Assembly (NCBI GenBank): GCA_963823525.1 | Contig: CAWGLW010000006.1 | Coordinates: 992,001-1,056,000, forward strand | Source of the DNA: CAWGLW01 sp963823525 | GTDB taxonomy: Bacteria > Pseudomonadota > Gammaproteobacteria > Steroidobacterales > Steroidobacteraceae | Reading direction: 5' to 3' | Length of the DNA stretch: 64,000 bases | Shown here: piece by piece, positions 1-9,693 of the stretch | Position numbering within the stretch: position 1 is the first letter of the stretch | Layout: each line of letters opens with the position of its first letter | Translations under genes and position numbers: made by a program | The notes under the pieces: generated by a model | The model's database searches: none | Told to the model about the DNA's origin: nothing | What the model saw: only the letters and a program-made list of their open reading frames with translations

Positions 1-1428
1 ACCGCGGCCCGGCTGGAGATGCCGGTTCACATCGAGGGCTACACGCCGCCTGAGGATGAGCGACTGAACGTCGTGAAGGTTACGCCGGACCCCGGCGTCA
101 TCGAGGTCAACGTGCAACCGGCGCGGAACTGGCGCGAACTGGTCAACATCACGGAGACGATCTACGAGGAAGCGCGTGCGATCCGCCTGAACGCGGAAAA
201 GTTCCTGGTCGATGGACGTCACACCGGTACCGGCGGCGGCAACCACATTGTCGTCGGCGGGGCGACGCCGGCGGACAGCCCTTTTCTTCGCCGCCCCGAC
301 CTGCTGCGAAGTCTGATCACCTACTGGCAGAATCACCCCTCGCTTTCGTTTCTGTTCTCCGGTCTTTTCATCGGCCCCAGCAGCCAGGCGCCACGCATCG
401 ACGAAGCGCGCCACGACCAGCTCCATGAGCTCGAAATCGCGTTCGCCCAGATGGCAGCGCCACAACCCGATGAAACCGTGCCTCCCTGGATGATCGATCG
501 TCTGCTGCGAAACATCCTGATTGATGCGACCGGTAACACGCATCGAACCGAAATCTGTATCGATAAACTGTACTCGCCGGACGGCCCGACCGGCCGCCTC
601 GGCCTCGTGGAGTTTCGCGGCTTCGAGATGCCTCCGCATGAACACATGAGCCTGACACAGCAGCTGTTGCTGCGCGCGCTGATTGCGCGCTTCTGGAAAC
701 AGCCGTGCACGCAGCCGCTGGTTCGCTGGGGAACCTCGTTGCACGATCGCTTCATGCTGCCGCATTTTGTACGGGAGGATTTCCAGCAGGTGCTTCTGGA
801 CATGCGCAGCCATGGTTTTGAGTTCGAGGACGCCTGGTTTGCCTCGCACCATGAATTTCGATTCCCGGTCTACGGGCACGTTCAGTATGGGGGCGTGGAG
901 CTCGAACTGCGCCAGGCGCTGGAGCCGTGGCACGTGCTGGGCGAGGAAGGCACGGTCGGCGGCACCGCGCGCAGCGTCGACTCGTCGCTGGAACGGCTTC
1001 AGGTTCTCGCTCGCGGCCTCACCGACTCCCGTCATATCATCACCTGTAACGGTCATCGTCTGCCCATGCGCGGCACGGGTGTTGCCGGTGAGGCGGTCGC
1101 GGGTGTGCGTTTCCGCGCCTGGCAACCGCCGCACTGCCTGCACCCGACCATTGGCGTGCACACGCCGCTGGTTTTCGACGTGCTCGATGCCTGGTCCGGC
1201 CGGTCGCTTGGCGGCTGCACGTACCACGTGGCGCACCCCGGCGGACGGAATTATGAAACCTTTCCGGTTAATTCCTACGAAGCAGAAAGCCGTCGACTGG
1301 CCCGGTTCTCCGCCTCCGGGCATACGCCGGGTCCGGTCGAGATACCGCCCGAGACACTCGATCCGGAGTTTCCGCTGACTCTCGATCTGCGCCGCTTCAG
1401 AGCGGCTCGCACGGAACCGCGCACTTGA
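1..1428 (+). CDS. DUF2126 (transglutaminase-associated) protein, 3' part
   Basis: The frame is open from base 1, so this is the C-terminal ~475 residues of a larger protein whose start lies left of the window. The region around 'RNWRELVNITETIYEEAR' and the His/Gly-rich 'GTGGGNHIVVGG' stretch are typical of DUF2126, which in full-length members (about 1,100 residues) follows an N-terminal transglutaminase-like domain and has a glutamine-synthetase-like/amidoligase relationship. Its stop overlaps the TTG start of the next gene by 4 bp (TTGA), so the genes are translationally coupled. The operon partners (ATP-grasp, alpha-E, transglutaminase) match the conserved amidoligase neighbourhood known from comparative genomics. 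The substrate is unknown. The family call is confident and the biochemical role is inferred. Confidence 0.85.
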   Translation, partial: TAARLEMPVHIEGYTPPEDERLNVVKVTPDPGVIEVNVQPARNWRELVNITETIYEEARAIRLNAEKFLVDGRHTGTGGGNHIVVGGATPADSPFLRRPDLLRSLITYWQNHPSLSFLFSGLFIGPSSQAPRIDEARHDQLHELEIAFAQMAAPQPDETVPPWMIDRLLRNILIDATGNTHRTEICIDKLYSPDGPTGRLGLVEFRGFEMPPHEHMSLTQQLLLRALIARFWKQPCTQPLVRWGTSLHDRFMLPHFVREDFQQVLLDMRSHGFEFEDAWFASHHEFRFPVYGHVQYGGVELELRQALEPWHVLGEEGTVGGTARSVDSSLERLQVLARGLTDSRHIITCNGHRLPMRGTGVAGEAVAGVRFRAWQPPHCLHPTIGVHTPLVFDVLDAWSGRSLGGCTYHVAHPGGRNYETFPVNSYEAESRRLARFSASGHTPGPVEIPPETLDPEFPLTLDLRRFRAARTEPRT

Positions 1429-3986
1429 CGGCCGAAGCCGCCTCTTCGTCGGCTTCGGCAACCGGGCATTTAGCCACGTTGTTCGACGACTACCGCCCGG
1501 CCCCGGGCGTGTACGACGAACTCAAGTCAACGGATGGCCAGTTGCGGCCACACTGGCATCGATTCGTCGCAGCACTGCAGCAGGTCACCCGCGATGACCT
1601 GGAAGCGAGATGGCGGCGTGTCGATCGCATCCTCTATGAGAACGGCCTGACTCACAACGTCTATGCAAGGCAATCGGCCGCCGAACGCCCCTTCCAGCTC
1701 GATCCGGTTCCGCTGGTCATTGCGGCCGACGACTGGCGCGTTCTCGAAGCGGGTCTCGTGCAGCGCGCGCGACTGCTCAATGAGATCCTGAACGACTGCT
1801 ACGGAGAGCAGATACTGCTGCGAGAACGTCGCCTTCCGTCGCCACTGGTACTCGGCAGTCCCGGATTCCTGCGGCCGTGTCATGGTGTAAAGCCCGCAGC
1901 GGGACCGCGACTGCACTATTACGCCGCCGATATCGGCCGGGCGCCGGACGGACACTGGTGGGTGCTGCACGATCGCTGCGAGATCGCCGTGGGCGGCGGC
2001 TACGCACTGGAGAACCGGATCGCATTGCGCAACTGCTGGCCGGATGAGTTCGCCGCGAACAAGGTCCAGCAGCTGGCCGGCTATTTTTCGGCCGTTCGGG
2101 GCGGCCACGAGCTGATTACAGGTAAGACTTCCCCGCGGGTCGTGGTGTTGAGCTCCGATCCCTCCGAGCCCGGCTTTTTTGCGCATTCATACCTGGCCCG
2201 TTACCAGGGCTATGTCATGGTGGAAGGCCCGGACCTGACGGTGCGCGACAACCGTGTATTTCTCAAAACGCTCGAAGGACTGCAACCGGTCGACCTCATC
2301 ATTCGACGCATCGAAGCTAACCAGTGCGACCCACTCGAGCTGAACAGTTCATCCCGGTACGGTATTCCGGGACTCGTCGAAGCCGTCCGTGCCGGCAATG
2401 TCAACGTGGCCAATACACTGGGCAGCGGACTTGCAGGCAGCGAAGGACTGATGCCCTACCTGCCATCGCTCTGCCAGACGTTGCTGAAGGAAGACCTGTT
2501 GCTTCCATCGTTGGCTACCTGGTGGTGCGGCCAGCCCGAAGCACGCGAGTACGTTCTCGCGAATCTCGAGAACCTGGAGACACGGCAACTGTTTGCGCGG
2601 CGCTCGGATACGGACGCGTGGCGACAGGGAGATAACGCAGACCTGATCCGGGAACGGGGTTTCGATTACCTGGCCCGCGAAAAGATGACCCTGTCGACGG
2701 CGCCTGTTCTGACCGAGCACGGACTCGAAGCCGTGCCGATCGCACTGCGCGTCTTCATTGCGAGCGACGGCAGTCACTACACCGTGATGCCAGGTGGTTT
2801 GACGCGGCTTTGCCCCCCGCGGCCTGGGCAGGCATTCGACTTCAGTCGGTTTGGCGGCGGCAAGGATACCTGGGTGCTGACGGACGAACACTCAACTCGA
2901 TGGCCTGGCGGCCATCGCCAGAGCGGCGCCGTTGAACTTCGCAGAACCGGGCGCGAACTGCCGAGCCGGTCGGCCGATAATCTGTTCTGGCTTGGTCGAT
3001 ATGCCGAGCGTGCCGAGGGCACGATGCGCCAGTTGCGCAGCGCGCTTCAAAGGATGACGGACGAGGACCGCCCCGATGAAGACCTGCTGGCCGTGGCACG
3101 CGTGCTGCGCCCGATGTTCGAGAAAGCAGAGGTCCGACCGCCGTCACCGGGAGAACGCCTGGCCGGACCGAGGAGTTACCTCGAAAGACAGATCAGCGAT
3201 ATCGCATTTGATCCGGCTCGACCCTACGGGGTTCGGCAGACCTTGCGCGAACTCGAGCGGATCGCTTCGCTGGTTCGTGACCGGCTGTCGCTCGACTCCT
3301 GGCAGATCCTGCGAGACCTCAGTCCGGAAACGTTCAAGCTCCGGCCTGCGCTGGAAACACCGGAACGCTACCTTCAGATTGCACATTTGCTCGCGCAGCT
3401 TGATCACGGGATCCATCGGCTGTCGGCGTTCAGCGGCATGTGCACGGAAAACATGACGCGCAGTTACGGCTGGCGGTTTCTCGACCTCGGCCGTCGCATT
3501 GAACGCAGCGCCCAGATGATCCCGATTCTGATGAGCCTGCACGACGCCGTCGACCCGGAAGATGACGGCAGTCTGATCCTGATTCTCGCCATTGCCGACA
3601 GCTTCATGACCTATCGATCGCGCTACCTGCAGACGCCTCAGCTCGCGCCGGTGCTGGATCTGCTGCTGCTCGACGACTCCAACCCGCGATCGGTGATGTA
3701 CCAAGCCGAGACCATTGCAGGCCACCTCGCAGCATTACCGCCGGACCATGCCCGCGAGGACCGCAGCCATGAACTCAAGGCACGGGAAATGGTGTCGCTG
3801 CTGAACGAAACCGACATGCGAGAGCTATGTCGCATGGAGCGCTCGGGTCATCGCCTCGGCCTGCACGGTCTGCTGACGACGATTCATGGCGAACTCGCAC
3901 CGTTGTCCGACGCCATCGCACGAACCTACTTCAGCCACGCAGAAGACAACACCGCCGTGGCACTGAGCCGGAGTGCCCCTCTGTGA
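1425..3986 (+). CDS. Circularly permuted ATP-grasp / alpha-E fusion protein
   Basis: 853 residues starting at TTG, overlapping the upstream stop by 4 bp. Residues ~40-500 form a circularly permuted type-2 ATP-grasp domain: the 'YGEQ' segment after 'LLNEILNDC', 'VMVEGPDLTVRDNRVFLKT', and the closing 'GGGKDTWVL' motif shared with the second ATP-grasp at 4888. Residues ~514-850 are an alpha-E domain beginning 'SADNLFWLGRYAERAEG'. The ATP-grasp part is expected to form amide bonds through an acyl-phosphate; the helical alpha-E partner has no defined activity. In many genomes these domains are separate genes, as they are further down this operon, so here a fused and a split pair coexist. The product is probably a small peptide, which is inferred from family context. 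Confidence 0.9.
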   Translation: MTAEAASSSASATGHLATLFDDYRPAPGVYDELKSTDGQLRPHWHRFVAALQQVTRDDLEARWRRVDRILYENGLTHNVYARQSAAERPFQLDPVPLVIAADDWRVLEAGLVQRARLLNEILNDCYGEQILLRERRLPSPLVLGSPGFLRPCHGVKPAAGPRLHYYAADIGRAPDGHWWVLHDRCEIAVGGGYALENRIALRNCWPDEFAANKVQQLAGYFSAVRGGHELITGKTSPRVVVLSSDPSEPGFFAHSYLARYQGYVMVEGPDLTVRDNRVFLKTLEGLQPVDLIIRRIEANQCDPLELNSSSRYGIPGLVEAVRAGNVNVANTLGSGLAGSEGLMPYLPSLCQTLLKEDLLLPSLATWWCGQPEAREYVLANLENLETRQLFARRSDTDAWRQGDNADLIRERGFDYLAREKMTLSTAPVLTEHGLEAVPIALRVFIASDGSHYTVMPGGLTRLCPPRPGQAFDFSRFGGGKDTWVLTDEHSTRWPGGHRQSGAVELRRTGRELPSRSADNLFWLGRYAERAEGTMRQLRSALQRMTDEDRPDEDLLAVARVLRPMFEKAEVRPPSPGERLAGPRSYLERQISDIAFDPARPYGVRQTLRELERIASLVRDRLSLDSWQILRDLSPETFKLRPALETPERYLQIAHLLAQLDHGIHRLSAFSGMCTENMTRSYGWRFLDLGRRIERSAQMIPILMSLHDAVDPEDDGSLILILAIADSFMTYRSRYLQTPQLAPVLDLLLLDDSNPRSVMYQAETIAGHLAALPPDHAREDRSHELKAREMVSLLNETDMRELCRMERSGHRLGLHGLLTTIHGELAPLSDAIARTYFSHAEDNTAVALSRSAPL

Positions 3987-4870
3987 CCGGTATTCGTTAC
4001 GATATCAGGCACCGGACGATCTATCGGTACAGCCAGCCGGTCTCAATATCCCATCACGCTGTCCGCCTGGTGCCACGCAACTGTGCTCATCAGGTCAGAC
4101 ACCGCCACGTGGTCACCGAATCGCCGACGCCGGCCGTCCGTTCGGAGACCTTCGATTACTTCGACAATCCGGTTACGTTCATGACCGTCCAGGCACAGCA
4201 CTCGGAACTGGTCATCGAGGCCCGCTCGTGCGTGGATGTCAGCTTACCGGCCCTGCCGGAGCCCGGCCAGACGCCGGCATGGGAGACAATGTTTGACCGG
4301 CTTGCCGGCAGTGGCGAGCCCGATGACCTGGCCGCGATCCAATTCGCGTTCGACTCGCCGCTGACCATGGCGAGCTCCGGCGCCGCGTCATACGCACGCG
4401 AATCCTTCGCGCCTGGCCGACCGGTGCTGGAGGCTGCACTGGATCTCATGCGGCGCATCCACAACGACTTCAAGTACGACCCGACCGCTACCACGGTGTC
4501 CACCGCAGTGGACGAAGTCATGAGAATCCGGCGAGGCGTCTGCCAGGACTTTGCCCACCTGCAGCTGGCCTGTCTGCGGGCCATGGCCGTACCTGCCCGC
4601 TATGTCAGCGGCTACCTGCTGACCCGGCCACCACCGGGTAAGGAGAAGCTGGTCGGCAGCGATGCCTCGCACGCCTGGCTGTCCGTGTGGTGCGGAGATG
4701 CAGGCTGGGTAGACCTCGATCCAACCAACAACTCGATGCCCGCCGGCGAGCACATCACCCTGGCCTGGGGCCGGGACTATGGCGACGTCAGTCCTATCAA
4801 TGGGGTAATCTTCGGTGGCGGCGAACACCTCATCGACGTTGCCGTCGACGTGGCGCCGGTTGCAGAGTAA
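3983..4870 (+). CDS. Transglutaminase-like cysteine protease
   Basis: 295 residues. I chose GTG at 3983 because it overlaps the preceding stop by 4 bp (GTGA) and directly precedes the family's N-terminal 'IRYDIRHRTIYRYSQPV' bacterial transglutaminase-like region; the longer open frame upstream lies inside the previous gene. The catalytic triad is visible: Cys187 in 'RRGVCQDFAH', His230 in 'ASHAWLSVW' and Asp246 in 'DLDPTN'. There is no signal peptide, so it is probably cytoplasmic. Proteins of this type sit with ATP-grasp/alpha-E pairs and are thought to cleave or transfer peptide bonds on the amidoligase product. It lies between the two ATP-grasp genes of the operon, 17 bp before the next start. 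Confidence 0.9.
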   Translation: MTGIRYDIRHRTIYRYSQPVSISHHAVRLVPRNCAHQVRHRHVVTESPTPAVRSETFDYFDNPVTFMTVQAQHSELVIEARSCVDVSLPALPEPGQTPAWETMFDRLAGSGEPDDLAAIQFAFDSPLTMASSGAASYARESFAPGRPVLEAALDLMRRIHNDFKYDPTATTVSTAVDEVMRIRRGVCQDFAHLQLACLRAMAVPARYVSGYLLTRPPPGKEKLVGSDASHAWLSVWCGDAGWVDLDPTNNSMPAGEHITLAWGRDYGDVSPINGVIFGGGEHLIDVAVDVAPVAE

Positions 4871-4887
4871 TCCGGACGGGACAGCGA

Positions 4888-6339
4888 ATGAGCAAGTGGC
4901 AGCCACAGGGTCTTCTCGACGGGTACGACGCCGGGGACTTCTATTGTGAGTTGCAGGGCGCGCCTGACTCGCCCGCCCGCCGGATGATCGCGATTCAGAA
5001 GCGACTCGACGAATACAGCGTGGCCGAGCTCAGGCGCCGCGGGCTGGCCGCTGAGCGGGAGCTGTTCAACCTGGGCGTAACCTTCACGGTTTACAGCAGC
5101 CGCGACCAGATCGACCGGATCCTGCCATTTGACGTCATCCCGAGGGTCCTTTCGGCGGCGGAATGGAACAAGATCGAGCGCGGTGTCGTTCAGCGAGTGA
5201 CCGCGCTGAACCGATTTGTCGAAGACATTTACGGCGAGCAGCGGGTGCTCAAGGACCGGGTGATTCCCGCCGACCTGGTGCTCAAGAATGCAAACTATCG
5301 TCCGCAGATGCGTGGCCTGAAAGTTCCTTTCGGCAACTACATCAATATCTGCGGCGTCGACATCGTGCGCGGTCACGATGGTGAATTCTACGTGCTCGAG
5401 GATAACGCCCGCACGCCTTCGGGCGTTTCGTATGTCGTTGAGAATCGACACCTGACACAACGGGCATTTCCCGACCTGATGCGCGGTATTGGTGTGCGGT
5501 CCGTTTCGAACTATGGCCAGCGCCTGATCGAGAAACTGACCGAACTCGGCACCGGGATTCACGCCAACCCGTCCGTCGTCCTGCTCTCACCGGGCGTTTT
5601 CAATTCGGCCTACTTCGAGCACGTGTTCCTGGCGCGCGAAATGGGCGTGCCGCTGGTCGAGGGCGCCGACCTGCTGGTGCGCGACGATCACGTGTTCGTC
5701 AAGACCACGGCCGGCCTGCAGGATGTGCATGTCATCTATCGCCGCATCGATGATGACTTTCTCGACCCAGAGGTATTCAACCCGGAGAGTCTGCTCGGCG
5801 TTCCCGGCCTGATGCGCGCCTACCAGGCAGGCAACGTCGTTCTTGCCAATGCGGTCGGCACCGGTATCGCGGACGACAAGGCCGTCTATGCCTATCTGCC
5901 GAGGATTATCGATTACTACCTGGCTGAAAAGCCCATCTTGCAGAACATCGAGACGCACATCTGCCGCGACCCGGAAGGATTGGAATACACGCTCGCAAAT
6001 CTCGAACAGCTGGTCGTCAAGCCGGTCGGAGAATCCGGTGGCTATGGCATCCTGATCGGACCGAAAGCGAGCAAGAAGATGCTGGCCGATTTCCGCCGTA
6101 AGCTTCGTGAAGACCCGGACAACTACATCAGCCAGCCGGTCGTAAAGCTGTCCGTCTCCCCTACCGTGACCCGCTCAGGTGTCGAGCCACGCCACGTCGA
6201 CCTCAGGCCGTTTGCCGTGACAGGCCATTCAACCTGGGTGCTGCCGGGCGGTCTGACGCGGGTGGCCATGCGCAAAGGTTCACTGATCGTAAACTCCTCG
6301 CAGGGCGGCGGTTCAAAGGATACCTGGGTACTTGAATAA
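4888..6339 (+). CDS. Circularly permuted type-2 ATP-grasp protein
   Basis: 483 residues. The ATG at 4888 lies just past the previous stop; the frame continues upstream only as antisense-like sequence within the transglutaminase gene. Visible segments include 'FTVYSSRDQIDRILPFDVIPR', 'GVSYVVENR', 'GDYLLVRDD'-type 'GADLLVRDDHVFVKT', 'VKPVGESGGYGI' (probable nucleotide-binding loop) and the terminal 'GGGSKDTWVLE'. The length is typical of stand-alone members. It overlaps the following alpha-E gene by 8 bp, so the two are likely made as a complex, paralogous to the fused protein at 1425. Expected to be an ATP-dependent amide ligase; the substrate is unknown. Confidence 0.9.
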   Translation: MSKWQPQGLLDGYDAGDFYCELQGAPDSPARRMIAIQKRLDEYSVAELRRRGLAAERELFNLGVTFTVYSSRDQIDRILPFDVIPRVLSAAEWNKIERGVVQRVTALNRFVEDIYGEQRVLKDRVIPADLVLKNANYRPQMRGLKVPFGNYINICGVDIVRGHDGEFYVLEDNARTPSGVSYVVENRHLTQRAFPDLMRGIGVRSVSNYGQRLIEKLTELGTGIHANPSVVLLSPGVFNSAYFEHVFLAREMGVPLVEGADLLVRDDHVFVKTTAGLQDVHVIYRRIDDDFLDPEVFNPESLLGVPGLMRAYQAGNVVLANAVGTGIADDKAVYAYLPRIIDYYLAEKPILQNIETHICRDPEGLEYTLANLEQLVVKPVGESGGYGILIGPKASKKMLADFRRKLREDPDNYISQPVVKLSVSPTVTRSGVEPRHVDLRPFAVTGHSTWVLPGGLTRVAMRKGSLIVNSSQGGGSKDTWVLE

Positions 6340-7321
6340 CCTTCTCTCCCGTCACGCCGAATTCCTGTTCTGGATGGCTCGGCAGGTCGAGCGGGCTAAC
6401 AGCATGGCCCGCATCCTGGATGTCAACGAGACCTTCAGCCGCGATTCACGTGGCGGTCACGACTGGCAGGTGATCCTGCGTCTCTACTCGGACGAAGCAC
6501 ACTTCCGGGCAACCGGTCATGAGGCCACGGCCGACGACGTGCTCCATTACTACATCCTGGACGAGAGCAATCCGAACTCGGTTCGCAGTTCCATCCGCAT
6601 GGCGCGAGAGAATGCCCGCGCGCTGCGGCACCTGGTCTCGACTGAAATGTGGGTTCAGCTGAACGGTTTTTACAATCGACTGCGCAAGCTGCGCCGGTCG
6701 GAACTCAAGGCTGAGAAACTCAACTCGATCTGCAGTTACATAAAGGAATCCTGCCAGACGCACAGCGGCATCACGGCCGAGACGCTGTATCGCGATGAAT
6801 CCTGGTATTTCCACCGAATCGGCTGCTGGCTGGAGCGTGCAGACCAGACGACCCGCCTGGTCGACGTGAAGTACGAGGTGCTGCTTCCGGAGGTTGCGGA
6901 GGTTGGCTCTGCCGTGGATGAAGCACAGTGGAATGCCCTGCTGCGCTCCGCAGCCGGCTTTCATGCCTTCCGGCGCATTTATCGCGGTCGCATGTCGGCC
7001 GAGGAAGTGGCCGGCTTCCTGCTCTTCGACACACGCTTCCCGCGCTCCGTTTCGGCGAGTGTGCAATTCGCAAGCGGGTACCTCAACAAGCTATGTATGC
7101 AGTACGGCCACTCGGCGAAGCGTGCCAGCTCCACGCGCCTGCGGCGCCTGCACGCGAAGCTGGCAGAAGACTCAGCCGCGGAGCTGATCGCCAGGGGGAT
7201 GCACGAGGAACTCGATGCGATCCAGCTCCAACTCGCCGGCATCGTCGACGCCCTCGGACGCGAGTTCTTTCTGCACGGCGAACAGGGCGAGACCGTGCCA
7301 ACCGGCGAAGCCAGCGCGTAG
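6332..7321 (+). CDS. Alpha-E domain protein
   Basis: 329 residues from a TTG start that overlaps the ATP-grasp gene by 8 bp. It starts 'NNLLSRHAEFLFWMARQVERANSMARILDV', the signature opening of the alpha-E (all-helical) family, and the whole chain is predicted helical with no membrane segment. The family is almost always encoded next to, or fused with, circularly permuted ATP-grasp enzymes; its own activity is not established. It is the last gene of the operon; a convergent SDR gene ends 33 bp further on. No clear terminator hairpin is seen between them. Confidence 0.9.
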   Translation: MNNLLSRHAEFLFWMARQVERANSMARILDVNETFSRDSRGGHDWQVILRLYSDEAHFRATGHEATADDVLHYYILDESNPNSVRSSIRMARENARALRHLVSTEMWVQLNGFYNRLRKLRRSELKAEKLNSICSYIKESCQTHSGITAETLYRDESWYFHRIGCWLERADQTTRLVDVKYEVLLPEVAEVGSAVDEAQWNALLRSAAGFHAFRRIYRGRMSAEEVAGFLLFDTRFPRSVSASVQFASGYLNKLCMQYGHSAKRASSTRLRRLHAKLAEDSAAELIARGMHEELDAIQLQLAGIVDALGREFFLHGEQGETVPTGEASA

Positions 7322-7354
7322 GCACCCGGCTGGCCACCATCGGCTCGCATCCGT

Positions 7355-8131
7355 CTATTTCGCCGTATAGCCGCCGTCGATTACGAGTTCCGAACCGGTC
7401 ATGTAGCTCGATTCATCGGATGCCAGAAACACGATGGCATTGCCAATCTCGTGAGGCTCGCCGACCCGGCCCATGGGTATTCGCGTCAGGAGATCCTGCA
7501 TCAGCGCCTCAGCCTGCTCCGGCGGCAGGGTCGCCAGCGCACCCGAGACGATTGCGGTGTTGATGAATCCGGGGTGAATCGAGTTCACCCGGATTCCGTA
7601 GCCCTGCTGAGCGCAGTGCAGTGCCGCAGACTTGGTGAAGATCCGCACGCCCCCTTTGGAAGCGTTGTATGCGGCCGTCAGCGGTTCGCCGATGATGCCC
7701 TCGATCGAAGACAGGTTGATGATCGAGCCACCCTTGCCTTTCATTGCCCGGATTGCTTCGCGGGTTCCGAGGAAAACCCCTTCCATGTTGATGGCCTGGA
7801 CCCGTCGCCAGCCCTCAAGTGTCTCGTCTTCGACCGTTGCGATCCGCGAAATGCCGGCGTTGTTGACCACGACGTCAAGCCTGCCATGACGCGCCAGGAC
7901 CGTATCGACGACACTGCGCCATTCGCCCTCGTCGCTTGCATCGTGGCGTAGAAATTCGACTAACGCCCCCACCGACGCGAGTCGGCCTGCCTGCGCGCGA
8001 CCCTCGGCTTCGTCCAGGTCCGTGATGACGACGCGGGCGCCCTCGCCCGCGCAGGCCTCCGCTCCCGCCAGGCCGAGGCCCCTGGCACCACCGGTGATAA
8101 GAACGACTTTTCCTGCCACGCGTCCGCTCAT
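7355..8131 (-). CDS. SDR-family NAD(P)-dependent oxidoreductase
   Basis: 258 residues from ATG at 8131, preceded by a purine-rich GAGAG ribosome site. It is a classical short-chain dehydrogenase: cofactor motif TGGARGLG (13-20), NNAG (90-93), catalytic Ser141/142, Tyr155 and Lys159 in 'YNASK', and an Asp after the second beta strand ('VITDLD'), which favours NAD over NADP. Length is normal for the family. The substrate cannot be deduced. It lies 49 bp downstream of a second SDR gene on the same strand, to which it is clearly related, suggesting a duplicated pair acting on related alcohols or ketones (inference). Confidence 0.9.
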   Translation of the reverse strand: MSGRVAGKVVLITGGARGLGLAGAEACAGEGARVVITDLDEAEGRAQAGRLASVGALVEFLRHDASDEGEWRSVVDTVLARHGRLDVVVNNAGISRIATVEDETLEGWRRVQAINMEGVFLGTREAIRAMKGKGGSIINLSSIEGIIGEPLTAAYNASKGGVRIFTKSAALHCAQQGYGIRVNSIHPGFINTAIVSGALATLPPEQAEALMQDLLTRIPMGRVGEPHEIGNAIVFLASDESSYMTGSELVIDGGYTAK

Positions 8132-8180
8132 GTCTGACTCTCTATGGATGCCGGTTTCGGTATCAGTCGACAGGTTCCCA

Positions 8181-8984
8181 TCACGTGGCCGTCGCGCCAC
8201 CATCGAGCACCAGCTCGGTCGCATTGATCCAGCGGGCTGCATCGGAGGCGAGGAAGCACGCGGCCGAAGCCACGTCACTGGGCCTTCCATAACCCATCGG
8301 GTGCATGGACAACACGAGTTCGTCAGCTGCCGAAGCGTCAGCCGCAAAGCCGAGCCGCGTAAACTCGGTGATGACTGCGTCTCCCATGTCGGTCTTGATC
8401 AGGCCCGGGTGTATCGAATTGACTCGCACGCCGTAGCCCAGCCGGGCGGATTCCACACCCACCGATTTCGTCATCAGCCGAACCGCGCCTTTCGATGCGC
8501 AATACGCCACCTGCCCCATCACACCGACCAGGCCGGCGACCGATGAAAGGTTCACAATCGAGCCGCCCCGACCGGCCGCGCCGCCCGGCTGCATCGCGCG
8601 AATCGCATGCTTCATGCCAAGGAAGACGCCGCTGACATTGATATCGAGTGTGCGCTGGAAATCTTCCAGGCGGGTTTCGGTCACGACCTCGACGGTTTCG
8701 ATACCGGCGTTGTTGACCAGTATATCGAGCCCGCCAAGACGATCGATGGCAGTGGCAATTGCGGCCTCCCAATCGGGCTCGCGGGTCACGTCGTGCCGCG
8801 CAAACGCTGCGCCCGGCAACGCGGCTGCCGTCTTCTCACCGGCTTCGACGAGCACGTCGGTGAGCAGCACGCTCGCACCGAGACTCGTCAAGGCTGTCGA
8901 TATCTCCGCACCAAGGCCGCGCGCCGCTCCCGTAACCAACGCCACTTTTCCATCGAGTCGCTGCAATGCTGTGTAGTCGGTCAT
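8181..8984 (-). CDS. SDR-family NAD(P)-dependent oxidoreductase
   Basis: 267 residues. Classical SDR with TGAARGLG (18-25), NNAG (91-94), Ser148, Tyr161 and Lys165 in 'YCASK', and the C-terminal 'LVLDGG' signature. Asp43 after strand two suggests NAD preference. The start ATG is preceded by GGAGACC. It is upstream of and co-directional with the SDR at 7355-8131 and very similar in order and motif spacing, so the two probably form a small operon. The substrate is unknown; steroid- or alcohol-dehydrogenase activity would be guesswork. Confidence 0.9.
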   Translation of the reverse strand: MTDYTALQRLDGKVALVTGAARGLGAEISTALTSLGASVLLTDVLVEAGEKTAAALPGAAFARHDVTREPDWEAAIATAIDRLGGLDILVNNAGIETVEVVTETRLEDFQRTLDINVSGVFLGMKHAIRAMQPGGAAGRGGSIVNLSSVAGLVGVMGQVAYCASKGAVRLMTKSVGVESARLGYGVRVNSIHPGLIKTDMGDAVITEFTRLGFAADASAADELVLSMHPMGYGRPSDVASAACFLASDAARWINATELVLDGGATAT

Positions 8985-9270
8985 CCCGGTCTCCTTTCGT
9001 CCCGCCGTGGTTCGCCGTCGCTGTCGGGTTCACGGCACACGAACGACAGCACGAACGGGCAAAGCCCGCAGCCATGAGTCATGACAGGCAGTGAGTATGC
9101 ACCGCAAGCGGAAATGCAAGAAGGCGGGTTACCCGGCATTGACCGGCGACCGGCCGCGCGTCTGCCTGGCGGTATGGCCCGCCTCAGCTCATTTCCGCGT
9201 GGTAAAGGTCCCGGCGCCGCGGCCGCGAATGGCCATGATCCAATTCAGGACCGCGGCCAACGGCTTTCAC

Positions 9271-9693
9271 TCAGGCGGACAGCGCGACGAGCCGCCCGGA
9301 TCGTTCAGCGTCCGGCCGGCGGACCGGGTGACCGTCGTCTTCCCAGCCAAGGATGCCGCCGGCCAGCGACATCGGGTCGACGAAACCGAGGCGCTTGAGG
9401 GCCTCCGCCGCCAGCGCAGAACGCCCTCCGCTCAGGCAGTACAACACGACCGGACGCTCGCGATGAGACAAGGCCGGATCGGTCCTGTCATTGACGGCAG
9501 GATGTCCATCCACCTCGAATTCAAGCAGACCGCGCGGAATGTTCACGGCGCCCGGGATGTGTCCGTCCTCGAACTCCTCGGGCTCCCGCACGTCGATGAC
9601 CGGCAGGCCGCGTTCCAGCGCCGCAAACAATTGCTGCGCATCAACCTCGCGGATCTGCTGCCGGGCCGCAATGATCAGGTCATGGGCTGTCAT
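9271..9693 (-). CDS. Rhodanese-like sulfurtransferase
   Basis: 140 residues from ATG 9693; the longer open frame upstream has no rhodanese character. Single rhodanese domain: 'PVIDVREPEEFEDGHIPGAVNIPRG' region (31-55) and active-site Cys86 in the loop CLSGGRS, which can carry a persulfide. No signal peptide is present, so it is cytoplasmic. Such single-domain proteins move sulfane sulfur to unknown partners. It stands alone, with divergent orientation to the MFS gene. Confidence 0.88.
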   Translation of the reverse strand: MTAHDLIIAARQQIREVDAQQLFAALERGLPVIDVREPEEFEDGHIPGAVNIPRGLLEFEVDGHPAVNDRTDPALSHRERPVVLYCLSGGRSALAAEALKRLGFVDPMSLAGGILGWEDDGHPVRRPDAERSGRLVALSA

